A DNA stretch of 6,360 nt from Gemmatimonadota bacterium (GCA_003220955.1 QHTW01000210.1:1-6360); one strand, 5' to 3'; numbered from the stretch's first letter, positions 1-6,171 are shown. A program made the numbers and translations. The notes: generated from the letters alone by a model not told the origin.

Positions 1-1080
1 ACCCACGCGCGTGAGATCGGCGTCCTTCATCCGCACGTCGACATCGGCCTGTGCCACCGCGGTGCCGGCGATGCCGGAGCCCATGAAGCCCGAGCCGATG
101 ATGCCGAGCCGCTCGACGCGCACCGGCGGCGGCGCGTGGGCGACGCCGGGATCTTTCTTGAGCTGATTGGTCGCGAAAAAGATCTGGACGAGCTTGCGGG
201 AGACGTCGGTCACCGCCAGCTGACCAAACAGCTGCGCTTCGCGCCGCAACCCCTCCTGAAGGCCGTGTCTCAGGCCGTACTCGACCGCTTCGAGCGCGGC
301 GAGCGGCGCGGGATAGTGTCCTCCGGTTCGCTCGAGCACCTGCTTGCGCGCGCTACGATACACGAGGCGTCGGCCAAGGGGATTGCCATCGAGCAGAAAT
401 CCCACGACGCCGCCGGGGCGTTTGCGCTTGGGGCGCCAGCCGCCGGCCATCCGCTTCGCCGCGGCAAGCGTGATATCGGCGAGAATCGCTGGGGGCACCA
501 GCTCATCAACCATCCCGAGACGGAACGCCCTCGCGGCGCGCTCGGTCTTGCCGGCGAGAATCATGTCGAGCGCGGCACGCGCGCCGACGAGCCGGGGGAG
601 CCGCTGGCAGCCACCGGCGCCAGGCAGGATGCCGAGCTGCACCTCGGGCAATCCGATCTGCGTCTTGGGATGATCGGTCGCGACGCGGTAATGGCAGGCG
701 AGCGCGAACTCGAATCCGCCGCCAAGACAGGCGCCGTGAATGCCAACCGCGATCGGCTTGGGAAAGCGGGCCACACGGTCCAGCATGTCCTGCCCGTCGG
801 CCGAGAGTCGCTCGGCTTCAGCGGCCGAGCTGAGCGTGAGGAACTCCTCGATATCGGCGCCGGCGATGAAGTTGTCAGCCTTGCCGGAGAAGAACGCCAC
901 GGCTTTCACGCTCGGATCGCCGGCCAGCGCCGCGAAGCAAGCGAGGAATTCATCCTTCACGGCGCGCGAGATGACGTTGACGGGTTGGCTTTTGAGATCG
1001 AGCACGACGGTCGCGATACCATCCGCGATGCCCCACGTGACGGCAGGCGCGGTCCGCGCGGGCGCGGCGATCGTCGCCAT
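1..1080 (-). CDS. fadJ: FadJ-type multifunctional fatty-acid oxidation protein (enoyl-CoA hydratase / 3-hydroxyacyl-CoA dehydrogenase), C-terminus cut by window edge
   Basis: The alpha subunit of the beta-oxidation complex hydrates trans-2-enoyl-CoA and then oxidises the L-3-hydroxyacyl-CoA with NAD+, in the cytoplasm. About 360 residues are visible; full-length relatives have about 700. Residues 20-210 form a crotonase domain: oxyanion-hole segment FIAGADIEEF (71-80), GGGFEFALACHYRVAT (120-135), and GLPEVQLGILPGAGG (143-157). The two catalytic glutamates of the family appear as E124 and E146. They lie 22 residues apart, as in mitochondrial HADHA, rather than 20 as in E. coli FadB. A Rossmann nucleotide-binding motif GIIGSGFMGSGIA (326-338) opens the dehydrogenase domain, followed by VRMKD (349-353) at the end of strand 2, where FadJ has VRIKD. 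The start ATG at 1080 has a GGAG at 1092-1089, eight bases upstream and inside fadI, and overlaps the fadI stop by one base. No stop or frameshift is seen in the visible part. Confidence 0.95.
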   Translation of the reverse strand, partial: MATIAAPARTAPAVTWGIADGIATVVLDLKSQPVNVISRAVKDEFLACFAALAGDPSVKAVAFFSGKADNFIAGADIEEFLTLSSAAEAERLSADGQDMLDRVARFPKPIAVGIHGACLGGGFEFALACHYRVATDHPKTQIGLPEVQLGILPGAGGCQRLPRLVGARAALDMILAGKTERAARAFRLGMVDELVPPAILADITLAAAKRMAGGWRPKRKRPGGVVGFLLDGNPLGRRLVYRSARKQVLERTGGHYPAPLAALEAVEYGLRHGLQEGLRREAQLFGQLAVTDVSRKLVQIFFATNQLKKDPGVAHAPPPVRVERLGIIGSGFMGSGIAGTAVAQADVDVRMKDADLTRVG

Positions 1081-2339
1081 CAGCGCCGCTCCAGTACCAT
1101 GGCGAATCCCATGCCGCCCTGCGCGCACACGGAGATCAAGCCGAACTGCACGTCACGGCGCCGCATCTCGTTGGACAGCGTGATCACGATCCGGCCGCCG
1201 GTGGCGCCGAACGGATGGCCGATCGCGATCGAGCCGCCCATGACATTGATGATGTCCTCGTTGATGTCCCACCCCTTGGCGGCGAATCCCTGGAGGTTCG
1301 AGAGCACCTGCGACGCGAATGCCTCGTGCAGCTCGATCAGGCCGAGGTCCTTCCATTGGATGCCCGCGCGCTCGAGCGCGGTCGGGACGGCAAAGATGGG
1401 CGCCTGCAAGAGCTGCCAGCCTGGGTCTACAGCCGCAACGGCATACGAGCGAATGTAGGTCAGTGGCTCGTATCCGAGCGCGCGCGCCTTCGCCTCGCTC
1501 ATCAGCAGCACCGCCGAGGCGCCATCGGTAAGCGGAGAGGAATTGGCAGCCGTGACGCTGCCGTAGCGGCGATCGAACACGGGCTTGAGCTTCGCCATCT
1601 GTTCGAGCGACGTGTCGGTTCGGATGCCGTTGTCCTGCCGCACGGTCGTCGCGCCGGGGCGGGTGGGCAGCCACGGCACGATTTCGGCCGTCAGCCGGCC
1701 GTCGGCAGTACCTTGCGCGGCCAGCTGGTGGCTGCGCAGCGCCCAGCGGTCCTGCGCGTCACGCGAGATGTGATTCTCCTTCGCCATCTTCTCCGCCGAC
1801 TGACCCATCGACTCACCAGTCGACGGCTCCGCGATTGCGGGCGCGACCGGCACGAGATCCCTCGGGCGGATCTTGGCAAACGTCTTGATGCGGCCACCGA
1901 GGGACTTGGCCTTGCTCGCTTCCACGAGGATATCGGCGAGCCGGCGGGAGGCGAGAATCGGGATATCGGACAACGCTTCGGCACCACCCGCGATGATGAC
2001 GTCCGCGTTGCCGAGCGCGATCTGATCCTGCCCGGCGCTAATCGCTTGATTTGCCGATGCGCAGGCGCGGTTCAATGAGTATGCCGGGATTTCCTTGGGG
2101 AACTGCGGGAGCAGGCTCACTTCGCGCCCCACATTCGGCACCAGCGCCGAGGGCACGACCTGGCCGAAGATGACTTCGTCGACCTCGTGGCCGTCCAGAT
2201 TGGTGCGCTCGAGCAGCTCGCGGGCCGCGTAACGCGCGAGATCGACGGCGCGCGCGTCTTTCAGCACAGTGCCGGCTTTTGCGAACGGTGTCCGGACGCC
2301 GGCGATGACTGCCACGCGACGGCCGTTGAGACCTGGCAT
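1080..2339 (-). CDS. fadI: FadI-type acetyl-CoA C-acyltransferase (3-ketoacyl-CoA thiolase)
   Basis: This enzyme catalyses the last step of beta-oxidation, splitting 3-ketoacyl-CoA with CoA into acetyl-CoA and a shortened acyl-CoA; it is the beta-subunit partner of the FadJ protein encoded next. The chosen start gives 419 residues, near the roughly 430 of FadI/HADHB proteins. All thiolase landmarks are present: nucleophile C93 in NRACASAN, the HEAF motif (H338), GGSIAIGHPFGATG with H375, and C405 in CAQGGMGFA. The stretch GGRIKTFAKIRPRDLVPVAP followed by GESMGQSAEKMAKEN is typical of the FadI/HADHB branch rather than acetoacetyl-CoA thiolases. The frame is open back to 2447, but that 36-residue extension (MVFPPSTPGL...) does not resemble the family. 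ATG 2339 directly precedes RVAVIAGVRTPFAKAG and has a purine-rich ribosome site. It is first in an operon with fadJ and divergent from glpD. Confidence 0.95.
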   Translation of the reverse strand: MPGLNGRRVAVIAGVRTPFAKAGTVLKDARAVDLARYAARELLERTNLDGHEVDEVIFGQVVPSALVPNVGREVSLLPQFPKEIPAYSLNRACASANQAISAGQDQIALGNADVIIAGGAEALSDIPILASRRLADILVEASKAKSLGGRIKTFAKIRPRDLVPVAPAIAEPSTGESMGQSAEKMAKENHISRDAQDRWALRSHQLAAQGTADGRLTAEIVPWLPTRPGATTVRQDNGIRTDTSLEQMAKLKPVFDRRYGSVTAANSSPLTDGASAVLLMSEAKARALGYEPLTYIRSYAVAAVDPGWQLLQAPIFAVPTALERAGIQWKDLGLIELHEAFASQVLSNLQGFAAKGWDINEDIINVMGGSIAIGHPFGATGGRIVITLSNEMRRRDVQFGLISVCAQGGMGFAMVLERR

Positions 2340-2348
2340 TAGATTCTT

Positions 2349-2358
2349 CCCCTCTTCC
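2349..2358 (-). promoter_or_regulatory. Ribosome binding site of fadI
   Basis: Read on the minus strand this is GGAAGAGGGG, ending nine bases before ATG 2339. It fixes the fadI start at 2339; the upstream ATG at 2447 would lie across the divergent glpD coding region and gives a non-homologous N-terminus. Confidence 0.6.
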
Positions 2359-2389
2359 TGGGAATCGAAACCTACCACCAGCCCCAAGT

Positions 2390-2396
2390 GGAGGGG
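2390..2396 (+). promoter_or_regulatory. Ribosome binding site for the proposed TTG start of glpD
   Basis: The sequence GGAGGGG lies just upstream of TTG 2399. Counting from the GGAGG core (2390-2394) the spacer is four bases, slightly short. It is the strongest Shine-Dalgarno-like stretch near the gene and favours TTG 2399 over ATG 2432 and ATG 2447, whose upstream sequences are poorer. Confidence 0.45.
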
Positions 2397-2398
2397 AG

Positions 2399-3997
2399 TT
2401 GGAGCAAACCCGAGCCGCAGCCCTGGCGTCGATGGTGGAAACACCAATGGACGTGCTGATCATCGGTGGCGGCATCACGGGAGCGGGAATCGCGCGAGAC
2501 GCCGCGTTGCGTGGTTTCCGGACGGCGCTGGTCGATAAGGCTGATTTCGGCGCGGGGACGTCATCACATTCCTCGCGGCTGATCCACGGCGGCATTCGCT
2601 ACCTCGAACAGGGCGCGTTTCACCTGGTGTTCGAAGCGAGTCACGAACGGCGGGTGCTGCTCACGATCGCGCCACACCTTGTGCGCCCGCTCGCGTTTCT
2701 GTTTCCTCTGTATCGCGGCGGGCGACTGCCCGCGTGGAAGCTGCGCGCGGGAATGTGGCTCTACGATCTGCTCTCTTCATTTCGCAACGTGCGGTGGCAT
2801 CGCTGGCTGCGCGCCAAGCAGGTGCGGCGCGTCGAACCCGGCCTCAGGGATCGCGGCCTGATCGGCGCGGCGCTGTATTACGACGCGCAAACCGACGACG
2901 CGCGCCTCGTCATTGCGACCGTGCGCAGTGCAATGCGAGCCGGGGCACTCGCCGCGAATTACGTCGAGACGACCGCTCTGCTCAAGCCCGATGGACGCGT
3001 GCGTGGTGCGGTCGTGCGCGACGTGCTCACCGGCCAAACGGCGACCATTCGCGCGAATGTCGTGGTGAACGCGACGGGCCCGTGGTCCGATCAGCTGCGG
3101 CGGCTCGACGACCCGCAGGCCGCGCCGATCCTGCGGCTCACCAAGGGTGCGCACGTCACCGTGCCCCGCCGCCGTCTCGCCAATGAGCACGCCGTGACGT
3201 TGCTGTCGCCGGTCGACGGCCGGGTCATGTTCGTCCTGCCCTGGGGTGACCTCTCCTACATTGGCACGACCGACACGGACGCAGATGCTTCGCCTGATGG
3301 GTTGCGAGTCACAGCCGCCGACGTCACGTACCTGCTCCGCTCCGCCAATGCGGCGTTTCCCCATGCGCACCTCGCACCCAACGACGTGGTCTCGGCATGG
3401 GTGGGTCCCTCGCAGGTTTCACGCGAGCATAAGGTATTCGCGAGCGAGCAAGGCCTCATTACGATCGCCGGCGGCAAGCTGACGACATATCGCGTGATGG
3501 CCCGCGATGTGGTCGATCGGGTGGCGGCGCGACTGCACGAGCTGGACGGGCGCCCGCTGCCGCCACGCGCACAAACCGACAAGTTGCCGTTACCGGGGGG
3601 CGAAGCGGCGGAGCTCGACGTCCTCGGCGAGGCGGCGCGCGCACGCGGCGCCTCCGAAGCCACGGCTCGACACCTGGTCGCGAGCTACGGCAGCGAGGCC
3701 GCCGCCGTGCTCAATCTGGTCGACCGCGACCGCCGGCTGGGCGACGCGATCATCGCAGGCCGTCCCGAGATCTGGGCCGAGATCGCATACGCCGTGGAAC
3801 GTGAGCTGGCGGTTCGCGTGCAGGACGTGCTCGTGCGGCGGCTTCACCTGTTTTACGAAGTCCCCGACCATGCGCAGTCCGCGGTCGCCAAGGTTGCCGC
3901 GCGCATGAAACAGCTCCTCGGCTGGGACGATGTGCGGGAAGCCGAGGAGCTGCGGGACTACTTTCAGGTGGTCGAACGAGGCCGGATCAAGGCTTGA
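2399..3997 (+). CDS. glpD: FAD-dependent glycerol-3-phosphate dehydrogenase (GlpD-type), with a probable internal deletion
   Basis: Enzymes of this family oxidise glycerol-3-phosphate to dihydroxyacetone phosphate at the inner face of the cytoplasmic membrane and pass electrons to quinone. The 532-residue product has the FAD-binding GGGITGAG (23-30) with D46 at the end of strand 2, GTSSHSSRLIHGGIRYLE (53-70), YYDAQTDDARL (160-170), VVNATGPWSD (222-231), RLTKGAHVTVP (246-256), WGDLSYIGTTDTD (282-294) and GGKLTTYR (358-365). The helical C-terminal DAO_C-type domain runs to the end. E. coli active-site residues H50, R54, Y55, R332 and K354 match H63, R67, Y68, R342 and K360. The segment that should carry R317 (GVRPL...) is missing between G336 and P337. 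The start is TTG 2399: the residues before MDVLIIGGG (TRAAALASMVETP) resemble the N-terminal lead of other bacterial homologues. ATG 2432 and 2447 are alternatives. The gene diverges from fadI and overlaps the HEAT gene tail to tail by 11 bases. Confidence 0.92.
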   Translation: MEQTRAAALASMVETPMDVLIIGGGITGAGIARDAALRGFRTALVDKADFGAGTSSHSSRLIHGGIRYLEQGAFHLVFEASHERRVLLTIAPHLVRPLAFLFPLYRGGRLPAWKLRAGMWLYDLLSSFRNVRWHRWLRAKQVRRVEPGLRDRGLIGAALYYDAQTDDARLVIATVRSAMRAGALAANYVETTALLKPDGRVRGAVVRDVLTGQTATIRANVVVNATGPWSDQLRRLDDPQAAPILRLTKGAHVTVPRRRLANEHAVTLLSPVDGRVMFVLPWGDLSYIGTTDTDADASPDGLRVTAADVTYLLRSANAAFPHAHLAPNDVVSAWVGPSQVSREHKVFASEQGLITIAGGKLTTYRVMARDVVDRVAARLHELDGRPLPPRAQTDKLPLPGGEAAELDVLGEAARARGASEATARHLVASYGSEAAAVLNLVDRDRRLGDAIIAGRPEIWAEIAYAVERELAVRVQDVLVRRLHLFYEVPDHAQSAVAKVAARMKQLLGWDDVREAEELRDYFQVVERGRIKA

Positions 3998-4003
3998 CCT
4001 TGA
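3987..4003. other. Inverted repeat over the converging stop codons of glpD and the HEAT gene
   Basis: The 11-base overlap TCAAGGCTTGA holds both stop codons (TGA 3995-3997 on plus, TGA 3989-3987 on minus) and is itself symmetrical around its central base. TCAAGG (3987-3992) can also pair with CCTTGA (3998-4003) across a five-base loop. This is a weak six-pair hairpin with no run of T on either side, so an intrinsic terminator is doubtful. No better terminator is visible between the two genes. Confidence 0.3.
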
Positions 4004-5270
4004 CGCGCGGCCGCACGCGGACGCGGACGTGGTGGTCGTCGTCGTTGTCGTCGATCTGGCGCAGCGCCCATGTCGCTGCGCGGCGCACTGAGCCGACCTC
4101 ATCTCGCTGAGCCGCCGTCAGTCCGTCCCGGGCACGCGGGCTTTCGATTTCGCCGAGCGCCCACGCCGCCGTCGCGCGCACCTCCTCATCGGTGTCCTTC
4201 AGCACCGCCACGAGCGGCTCGACCGCCTGGCCGTCCTCGATTTCGCCCAACGCCCAGGCACTCAGCACCCGCACTTCGGGATCGGAGTCCTTGAGCGCGC
4301 CGGCGAGAGCCGGCACCGCGCCGCCGTCTTCGATTTCTCCGAGCGCCCAAATCGCCGTCTTCCGCACGTCGGCGACAGGATCTCGCAGCAATGCTTCGAG
4401 CGGCGCGATCCCCTCGACTTTCTCGATTTCGCCCAGTGCCCAGGCAGCCTGCTGGCGAACGCTGGGATCACGGTCTTTGGTCGCGGTGCTCAAGAGCGGG
4501 ACGGCGGAAGCGTCTTGGATCTCTCCCAGCGCCCACACCGCCACGAGCCGGACCTCCACCACCGGATCGCTGAGCGCGACGCTGAGCGGGCGCACGGCTC
4601 GCGCGTCTTCGATTTCGCCCAGAGCCCACGCCGCCGTCCGGCGCACCTCGGGCGCGCGATCACCCAGCGCTCGGGTCAGGGCATCGATGGCAACCTTGTC
4701 TTCCATTTCTCCCAGCGCCCACGCGGCGGTCATTCGCACGGCAGGACTGTCGTCGCGGCCCAGGGCATCGCTGAGAGGATTGATGCCACGCAAATCCTCG
4801 AGCTCGCCCAGACCGAGTGCACCGGTCTCACGCAGATCCGCGCGCGCGTCGCGCAGGAGCTCGAGAAACAGGTCGTACATCCCGGAGCCGCCGTGGTTGC
4901 CGAGAACGCGGGCGGCGATGTTCCGCACGCAGCGATTGTCGTCGCGAATACCGGCGCGGAACGCGCGCAGCACCGCCGGATCCATGGCACGGGTGTTTCC
5001 GTGCATGCCGACGTGAATGCCACCCCCACCCCCACCCCCACCACCGGGCATCGGCATGGGTGTCGGCATCGGCTGCGGCATCGGCATACCGGGATCGGCA
5101 AACGCGTGGCCCCAAAACCCGCCGTAGTTGGTCAGCGCCTCGCCGGCGAGCGCGCAGACGGTCGAGTCGCTCGTACGGAGCTGGCTCAGGACGCGGGCGA
5201 CGGTGGCGGAGTCGAGCGGCGGCCGGTTTTGGACGACGAATAGCAGGGAAGCGAGCAGCGGCGCAATCAT
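3987..5270 (-). CDS. Predicted exported HEAT-repeat protein with Met-Pro/poly-Gly insert
   Basis: The 427-residue product begins with a short hydrophobic segment (MIAPLLASLLFVVQ, 1-14) that looks like a signal peptide or N-terminal anchor, so a cell-envelope location is likely. A degenerate HEAT-like unit (DSTVCALAGEALTNYGG, 35-51) is followed by a Met-Pro-rich and nine-glycine loop (61-84). The repeat solenoid then resumes at DDNRCVRNIAARVLGNHGG (110-128). Residues 174-390 are seven exact 31-residue repeats with the core VRxxAxWALGEIED, of the PBS-lyase/HEAT_2 type. A last partial unit (391-407) leads to an Asp/His cluster (407-414) and a VRVRVRPRVKVKP tail. C39 and C114 occupy equivalent places in the two early units and could form a disulfide. 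HEAT solenoids usually bind proteins; no catalytic motif or partner is evident. ATG 5270 lacks a clear Shine-Dalgarno sequence but is the only start that gives the hydrophobic N-terminus. Confidence 0.85.
   Translation of the reverse strand: MIAPLLASLLFVVQNRPPLDSATVARVLSQLRTSDSTVCALAGEALTNYGGFWGHAFADPGMPMPQPMPTPMPMPGGGGGGGGGIHVGMHGNTRAMDPAVLRAFRAGIRDDNRCVRNIAARVLGNHGGSGMYDLFLELLRDARADLRETGALGLGELEDLRGINPLSDALGRDDSPAVRMTAAWALGEMEDKVAIDALTRALGDRAPEVRRTAAWALGEIEDARAVRPLSVALSDPVVEVRLVAVWALGEIQDASAVPLLSTATKDRDPSVRQQAAWALGEIEKVEGIAPLEALLRDPVADVRKTAIWALGEIEDGGAVPALAGALKDSDPEVRVLSAWALGEIEDGQAVEPLVAVLKDTDEEVRATAAWALGEIESPRARDGLTAAQRDEVGSVRRAATWALRQIDDNDDDHHVRVRVRPRVKVKP
4101..4751 (-). repeat. Seven tandem 93-bp units encoding 31-residue HEAT repeats
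   Basis: On the plus strand the core TTTCGCCCAGCGCCCACGC or a close variant recurs at 4148, 4241, 4334, 4427, 4520, 4613 and 4706, each step exactly 93 bases. The core encodes the AWALGEIE segment; the rest of each unit is much more diverged. The next unit upstream in the gene (residues 142-173, GALGLGELED) is 32 residues long, so the perfect register ends there. Strong conservation of one helix plus divergence elsewhere fits old duplication kept by structural selection rather than a recent copy-number expansion. Confidence 0.9.
5019..5090 (-). repeat. Low-complexity Met-Pro and poly-Gly tract in the HEAT gene
   Basis: This stretch encodes residues 61-84: an alternating Met-Pro segment (GMPMPQPMPTPMPMP) and then nine glycines. 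The glycine part is written on the coding strand as three GGGGG runs separated by single T bases and flanked by several GG pairs. The Met-Pro part is made of six-base GGCATC/GGCATG-like repeats. Such DNA is prone to slippage, and the G-rich strand, which is also the mRNA sense strand, could fold into a two-tetrad or bulged G-quadruplex. Confidence 0.75.
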
Positions 5271-5338
5271 GAGAAATCCCGGGTGGAGGATACGCCGGTT
5301 TGGATAGTGCCGCCCACGAAAGGTTGCCGCCGTCAGAA
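5271..5338. promoter_or_regulatory. Divergent intergenic region between the HEAT gene and the cytochrome lipoprotein gene
   Basis: These 68 bases separate two outward-reading genes, so promoters for both are expected here. I see only weak matches: TATCCT on the minus strand near 5290 and GATAGT on the plus strand near 5304. Neither has a good -35 partner. No clear operator palindrome was found. Confidence 0.35.
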
Positions 5339-6160
5339 ATGCCGGTATTATCTCGCCCGGTGCGCCCCAGTGCCTCGGCTGTTCTTTGCATCATCTGCAT
5401 CACTGGTTGCTCCAAGCCTGCCTCGCCCCGGACCACCGTCGTGGCGGACTCGGTCATTCCGGGCGGTCCCTATGGCGACGCCGTACGGCGCGGGAGAGCG
5501 CTCGTCACAGCGACGCGGGACAGCCTGCCCACCCATGTGGGGAATAAGCTGCGCTGCACGAGCTGCCATCTCGACGCCGGACGCCGCGAGAGCGGGACGT
5601 GGATCGGCGTATTCGCGCGTTATCCGCAGTATCGCGCCCGCAGCGGCACGGTCGAGACGATCGAGTACCGCGTCAACGACTGTTTTCGCCGCAGCATGAA
5701 CGGGTCGGCGCTCGACCCCGCGAGCGCCGACATGCGGGACATCGTCACCTATCTGGCATTTTTGTCTCACGGCATCGATGTGGCGCCGCCGCTGCCGGGG
5801 AATCGTCTACAACAGTGGGCGGCGTTTACTGCGGATACGGCGGCCGGCGCGCGCGTCTACTCGGCATCCTGCGCGAAGTGTCACGGAGCCGCGGGAGAGG
5901 GAACGGCCGTAGCTCCACCGGTGTGGGGTTCCGAGTCGTACAACATCGGCGCCGGCATGTCGCGCGTCCGTGCCGCCGCCGAATTCATCAGGCACAACAT
6001 GCCGTTCGATGCACCTGGCACGCTGTCCGACAGCCAGGCGTTCAATGTCGCCGCGTACGTCAACGCCCATCCTCGACCCGACTTTCGCGGGAAGGAGAAC
6101 GATTGGCCCCACGGTGATCCACCACCCGATGTCGCGTATTCAACGCGGTCTCACCACTGA
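5339..6160 (+). CDS. Diheme c-type cytochrome lipoprotein, thiosulfate dehydrogenase (TsdA)-like
   Basis: Known TsdA enzymes couple two thiosulfate molecules to tetrathionate in the periplasm and pass electrons to a cytochrome; some relatives work in reverse as tetrathionate reductases. The 273-residue product starts with a lipoprotein signal: arginines at 6 and 9, hydrophobic ASAVLCIICITG, and lipobox ITGC with C24. Two heme-attachment motifs follow, CTSCH (73-77) and CAKCH (178-182), each in its own class-I-like domain. The motif RVNDCFRRSMNG contains C115, placed like the unusual cysteine heme ligand of Allochromatium TsdA. Heme 2 probably uses M207 in YNIGAGMSRV. The ending HPRPDFRGKENDWPHGDPPPDV is also typical of this family. 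ATG 5339 is preferred over TTG 5300, which would add 13 mostly polar residues before the signal peptide. Its ribosome site is weak. The gene leads a transcription unit with the next one. A general diheme cytochrome with another substrate remains possible. Confidence 0.8.
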   Translation: MPVLSRPVRPSASAVLCIICITGCSKPASPRTTVVADSVIPGGPYGDAVRRGRALVTATRDSLPTHVGNKLRCTSCHLDAGRRESGTWIGVFARYPQYRARSGTVETIEYRVNDCFRRSMNGSALDPASADMRDIVTYLAFLSHGIDVAPPLPGNRLQQWAAFTADTAAGARVYSASCAKCHGAAGEGTAVAPPVWGSESYNIGAGMSRVRAAAEFIRHNMPFDAPGTLSDSQAFNVAAYVNAHPRPDFRGKENDWPHGDPPPDVAYSTRSHH

Positions 6161-6165
6161 GGAGG
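6159..6165 (+). promoter_or_regulatory. Ribosome binding site overlapping the cytochrome stop codon
   Basis: GAGGAGG begins inside the TGA stop of the cytochrome gene and lies six bases before ATG 6172. It is the strongest Shine-Dalgarno sequence in the window and supports the start of the partial gene and its co-translation with the cytochrome. Confidence 0.85.
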
Positions 6166-6171
6166 CTTCGC

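Larger units (their letters stand above)
2340..2398. promoter_or_regulatory. Short divergent control region between fadI and glpD
   Basis: About 60 bases separate the fadI start (leftward) from the proposed glpD start (rightward), so promoters for both should lie here or extend into the opposite coding sequence. I could not find a convincing -35/-10 pair or a clear palindromic operator in either direction. The two gene-proximal parts are occupied by purine-rich ribosome sites. If glpD instead starts at ATG 2432 or 2447, the region lengthens to roughly 90-107 bases. The assignment rests on gene layout, not on a recognised binding site. Confidence 0.4.

Noticed and set aside
136..1458. A 440-residue open frame on the plus strand across the fadJ/fadI junction
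   Set aside because: It is antisense to two clear enzyme genes, has no recognisable motif, is rich in Arg/Ala/Gly/His as expected of a GC-rich shadow frame, and has no credible ribosome site.
1215..2078. A 287-residue plus-strand open frame inside fadI
   Set aside because: It lies antisense to the thiolase, whose catalytic motifs are intact, and its composition is that of a shadow frame.
2340..2447. A 36-residue N-terminal extension of the thiolase to ATG 2447
   Set aside because: The extra residues do not look like thiolase, the extension would cross into the divergent glpD, and ATG 2339 has its own ribosome site.
3987..4003. A bidirectional intrinsic terminator between glpD and the HEAT gene
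   Set aside because: The stem is only six pairs and no T-run follows on either strand; listed only as a weak inverted repeat.
4101..4751. The 93-bp periodic repeats as a possible CRISPR array or non-coding satellite
   Set aside because: The period is a multiple of three, the frame is open throughout, and the units encode HEAT repeats; there is no short exact repeat separated by unique spacers.
4515..5243. A 242-residue plus-strand open frame opposite the HEAT gene
   Set aside because: Its long opening is a by-product of the 93-bp repeats and the GC-rich antisense frame; it ends in translated low-complexity sequence and has no family resemblance.
5300..5338. TTG 5300 as the start of the cytochrome
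   Set aside because: It would put 13 polar residues before an otherwise good lipoprotein signal peptide.
5271..5338. Sigma70-like promoter hexamers near 5290 and 5304
   Set aside because: Only four of six -10 bases match and no acceptable -35 element sits at the right spacing.
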